Assembly: GCA_946408315.1 (NCBI GenBank)
Contig: CAMJRV010000130.1
Coordinates: 1 to 6,732 of the forward strand
Length of the DNA: 6,732 bases
From: an uncultured Bacillota bacterium
GTDB lineage: Bacteria; Bacillota; Clostridia; Peptostreptococcales; Anaerovoracaceae
Direction: 5' to 3'
Shown: positions 6,353 to 6,732 of the stretch, in pieces
Layout: every line of letters starts with the position of its first letter
Numbering within the stretch: the stretch's first letter is position 1
Made by a program: the position numbers and the translations under genes
The notes under the pieces: model-generated
What the model saw: the letters and a program-made list of their open reading frames with translations, nothing else
The model's database searches: none
What the model was told of the DNA's origin: nothing

Positions 6353-6358
6353 TATAAT
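6353..6358 (+). promoter_or_regulatory. -10 element of the predicted amidase promoter
   Basis: A perfect TATAAT lies 64 bases before the amidase start codon, preceded by a T-rich stretch (6336-6350). No good -35 box is found 16-18 bases upstream; the best hexamers there are AAACCT and CAAACC. The promoter may be weak, depend on the AT-rich upstream region, or need an activator. The 6288-6352 stretch holds no clear hairpin terminator for the flavoprotein gene. Confidence 0.5.
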
Positions 6359-6371
6359 GAATATCATGTTA

Positions 6372-6398
6372 GCATACCGCCGTCACGAGCGGGAATGC
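6372..6398 (+). other. Leader hairpin before the amidase gene
   Basis: GCAT-A-CCGC (6372-6380) can pair with GCGG-GA-ATGC (6389-6398): two four-bp stems separated by a small internal loop, with an eight-base terminal loop. It lies in the predicted 5' leader, 11 bases before the ribosome site, and has no T-run, so it is not a terminator. It might affect message stability. Confidence 0.35.
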
Positions 6399-6421
6399 AA
6401 TAATTTATCAGGAGTAAGATT

Positions 6422-6732
6422 ATGGCGATTAAGATATTCATTGATCAAGGGCACAACCCTGTCAATCCCAATGCGGGAGCAGAGGTGAACGGGATCAGGG
6501 AGCAGGATATTAACTATCAGGTTGGGATCAGGCTTGCAAATCTACTTAACAATAATCCTAATTTTGAAGCAAGAGTGTCAAGGCCCACGCCTGAGACGCA
6601 GCTCGGCACCAGTACAGCCACCAGCCTTCAGGCCAGAGTGGAGGGCGCCAACAGTTGGCCGGCCGATTTCTTTATCAGCCTGCATGGAAATATCAACGAA
6701 AACCCTGCCGCCCGGGGCAGCGAAGCTTACGT
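6422..6732 (+). CDS. N-acetylmuramoyl-L-alanine amidase, Amidase_3 type (5' part, cut by window edge)
   Basis: The first 103 complete codons are present, starting MAIKIFIDQGHNPVNPNAGA. This is the Amidase_3 zinc-hydrolase fold that cuts the bond between N-acetylmuramic acid and L-Ala in peptidoglycan. Expected zinc ligands are visible: His11 (in DQGHNP), Glu27 (GIREQDINY) and His88 (FISLHGN). ARVEGANSWPADFFISLHGN (71-90) matches the family core, with HGN where HAN is more usual. The ligand pair starts at residue 11 and there is no signal peptide or membrane segment, so export would need another route, such as a holin, mother-cell lysis or a later domain, unless it acts on internal material. 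The catalytic glutamate and any C-terminal binding domain lie outside the window. AGGAG (6410-6414), seven bases before the ATG, supports the start. Confidence 0.9.
   Translation, partial: MAIKIFIDQGHNPVNPNAGAEVNGIREQDINYQVGIRLANLLNNNPNFEARVSRPTPETQLGTSTATSLQARVEGANSWPADFFISLHGNINENPAARGSEAY

Overview
The window looks like a chromosomal segment of a low-to-mid-GC Firmicute, most likely an anaerobic member of the Clostridia. Evidence is the strong AGGAGG-type ribosome sites, the sigma-A-type TTGACA boxes, a YlxM-type SRP-associated protein, a YtrA-subfamily GntR repressor and a compact Gram-positive-type SppA. No RNA genes, CRISPR arrays, insertion sequences or phage structural genes were seen. 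No stretch above about 175 bases lacks a gene.

Layout. (1) The left edge holds the first 56 codons of ylxM on the minus strand, with its own promoter inside an inverted repeat. (2) Next, also on the minus strand, is sppA (signal peptide peptidase, S49 Ser/Lys), with a possible terminator after it. (3) Facing away from sppA, on the plus strand, is a tight three-gene operon: a GntR/YtrA-type repressor, an ABC ATPase and a 710-residue permease with nine predicted membrane spans and a large C-terminal soluble domain of about 345 residues. The genes overlap by 17 and 26 bases, and each of the two downstream genes has a good ribosome site inside the gene before it. A strong hairpin closes the operon. 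(4) Then comes an HI0933/BaiN-type flavoprotein on the plus strand. (5) At the right edge is the start of a zinc-dependent N-acetylmuramoyl-L-alanine amidase (Amidase_3 type), cut by the window end.

The most informative signal is a 25-base near-palindrome, AGTGTA-N13-TACACT, lying across the promoter of the ABC operon. As I recall it, this is the half-site sequence and spacing of the Bacillus subtilis YtrA operator. The gene right behind it encodes a YtrA-like repressor, so an autorepressed operon is strongly suggested. In Bacillus the corresponding system responds to antibiotics that interfere with lipid II, so an envelope-stress or antimicrobial-peptide role is a reasonable inference here, but not shown. 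sppA, whose Bacillus homologue has also been linked to envelope stress and lantibiotic tolerance, is transcribed divergently from the same short intergenic region. The least characterised part of the window is the large C-terminal domain of the permease.
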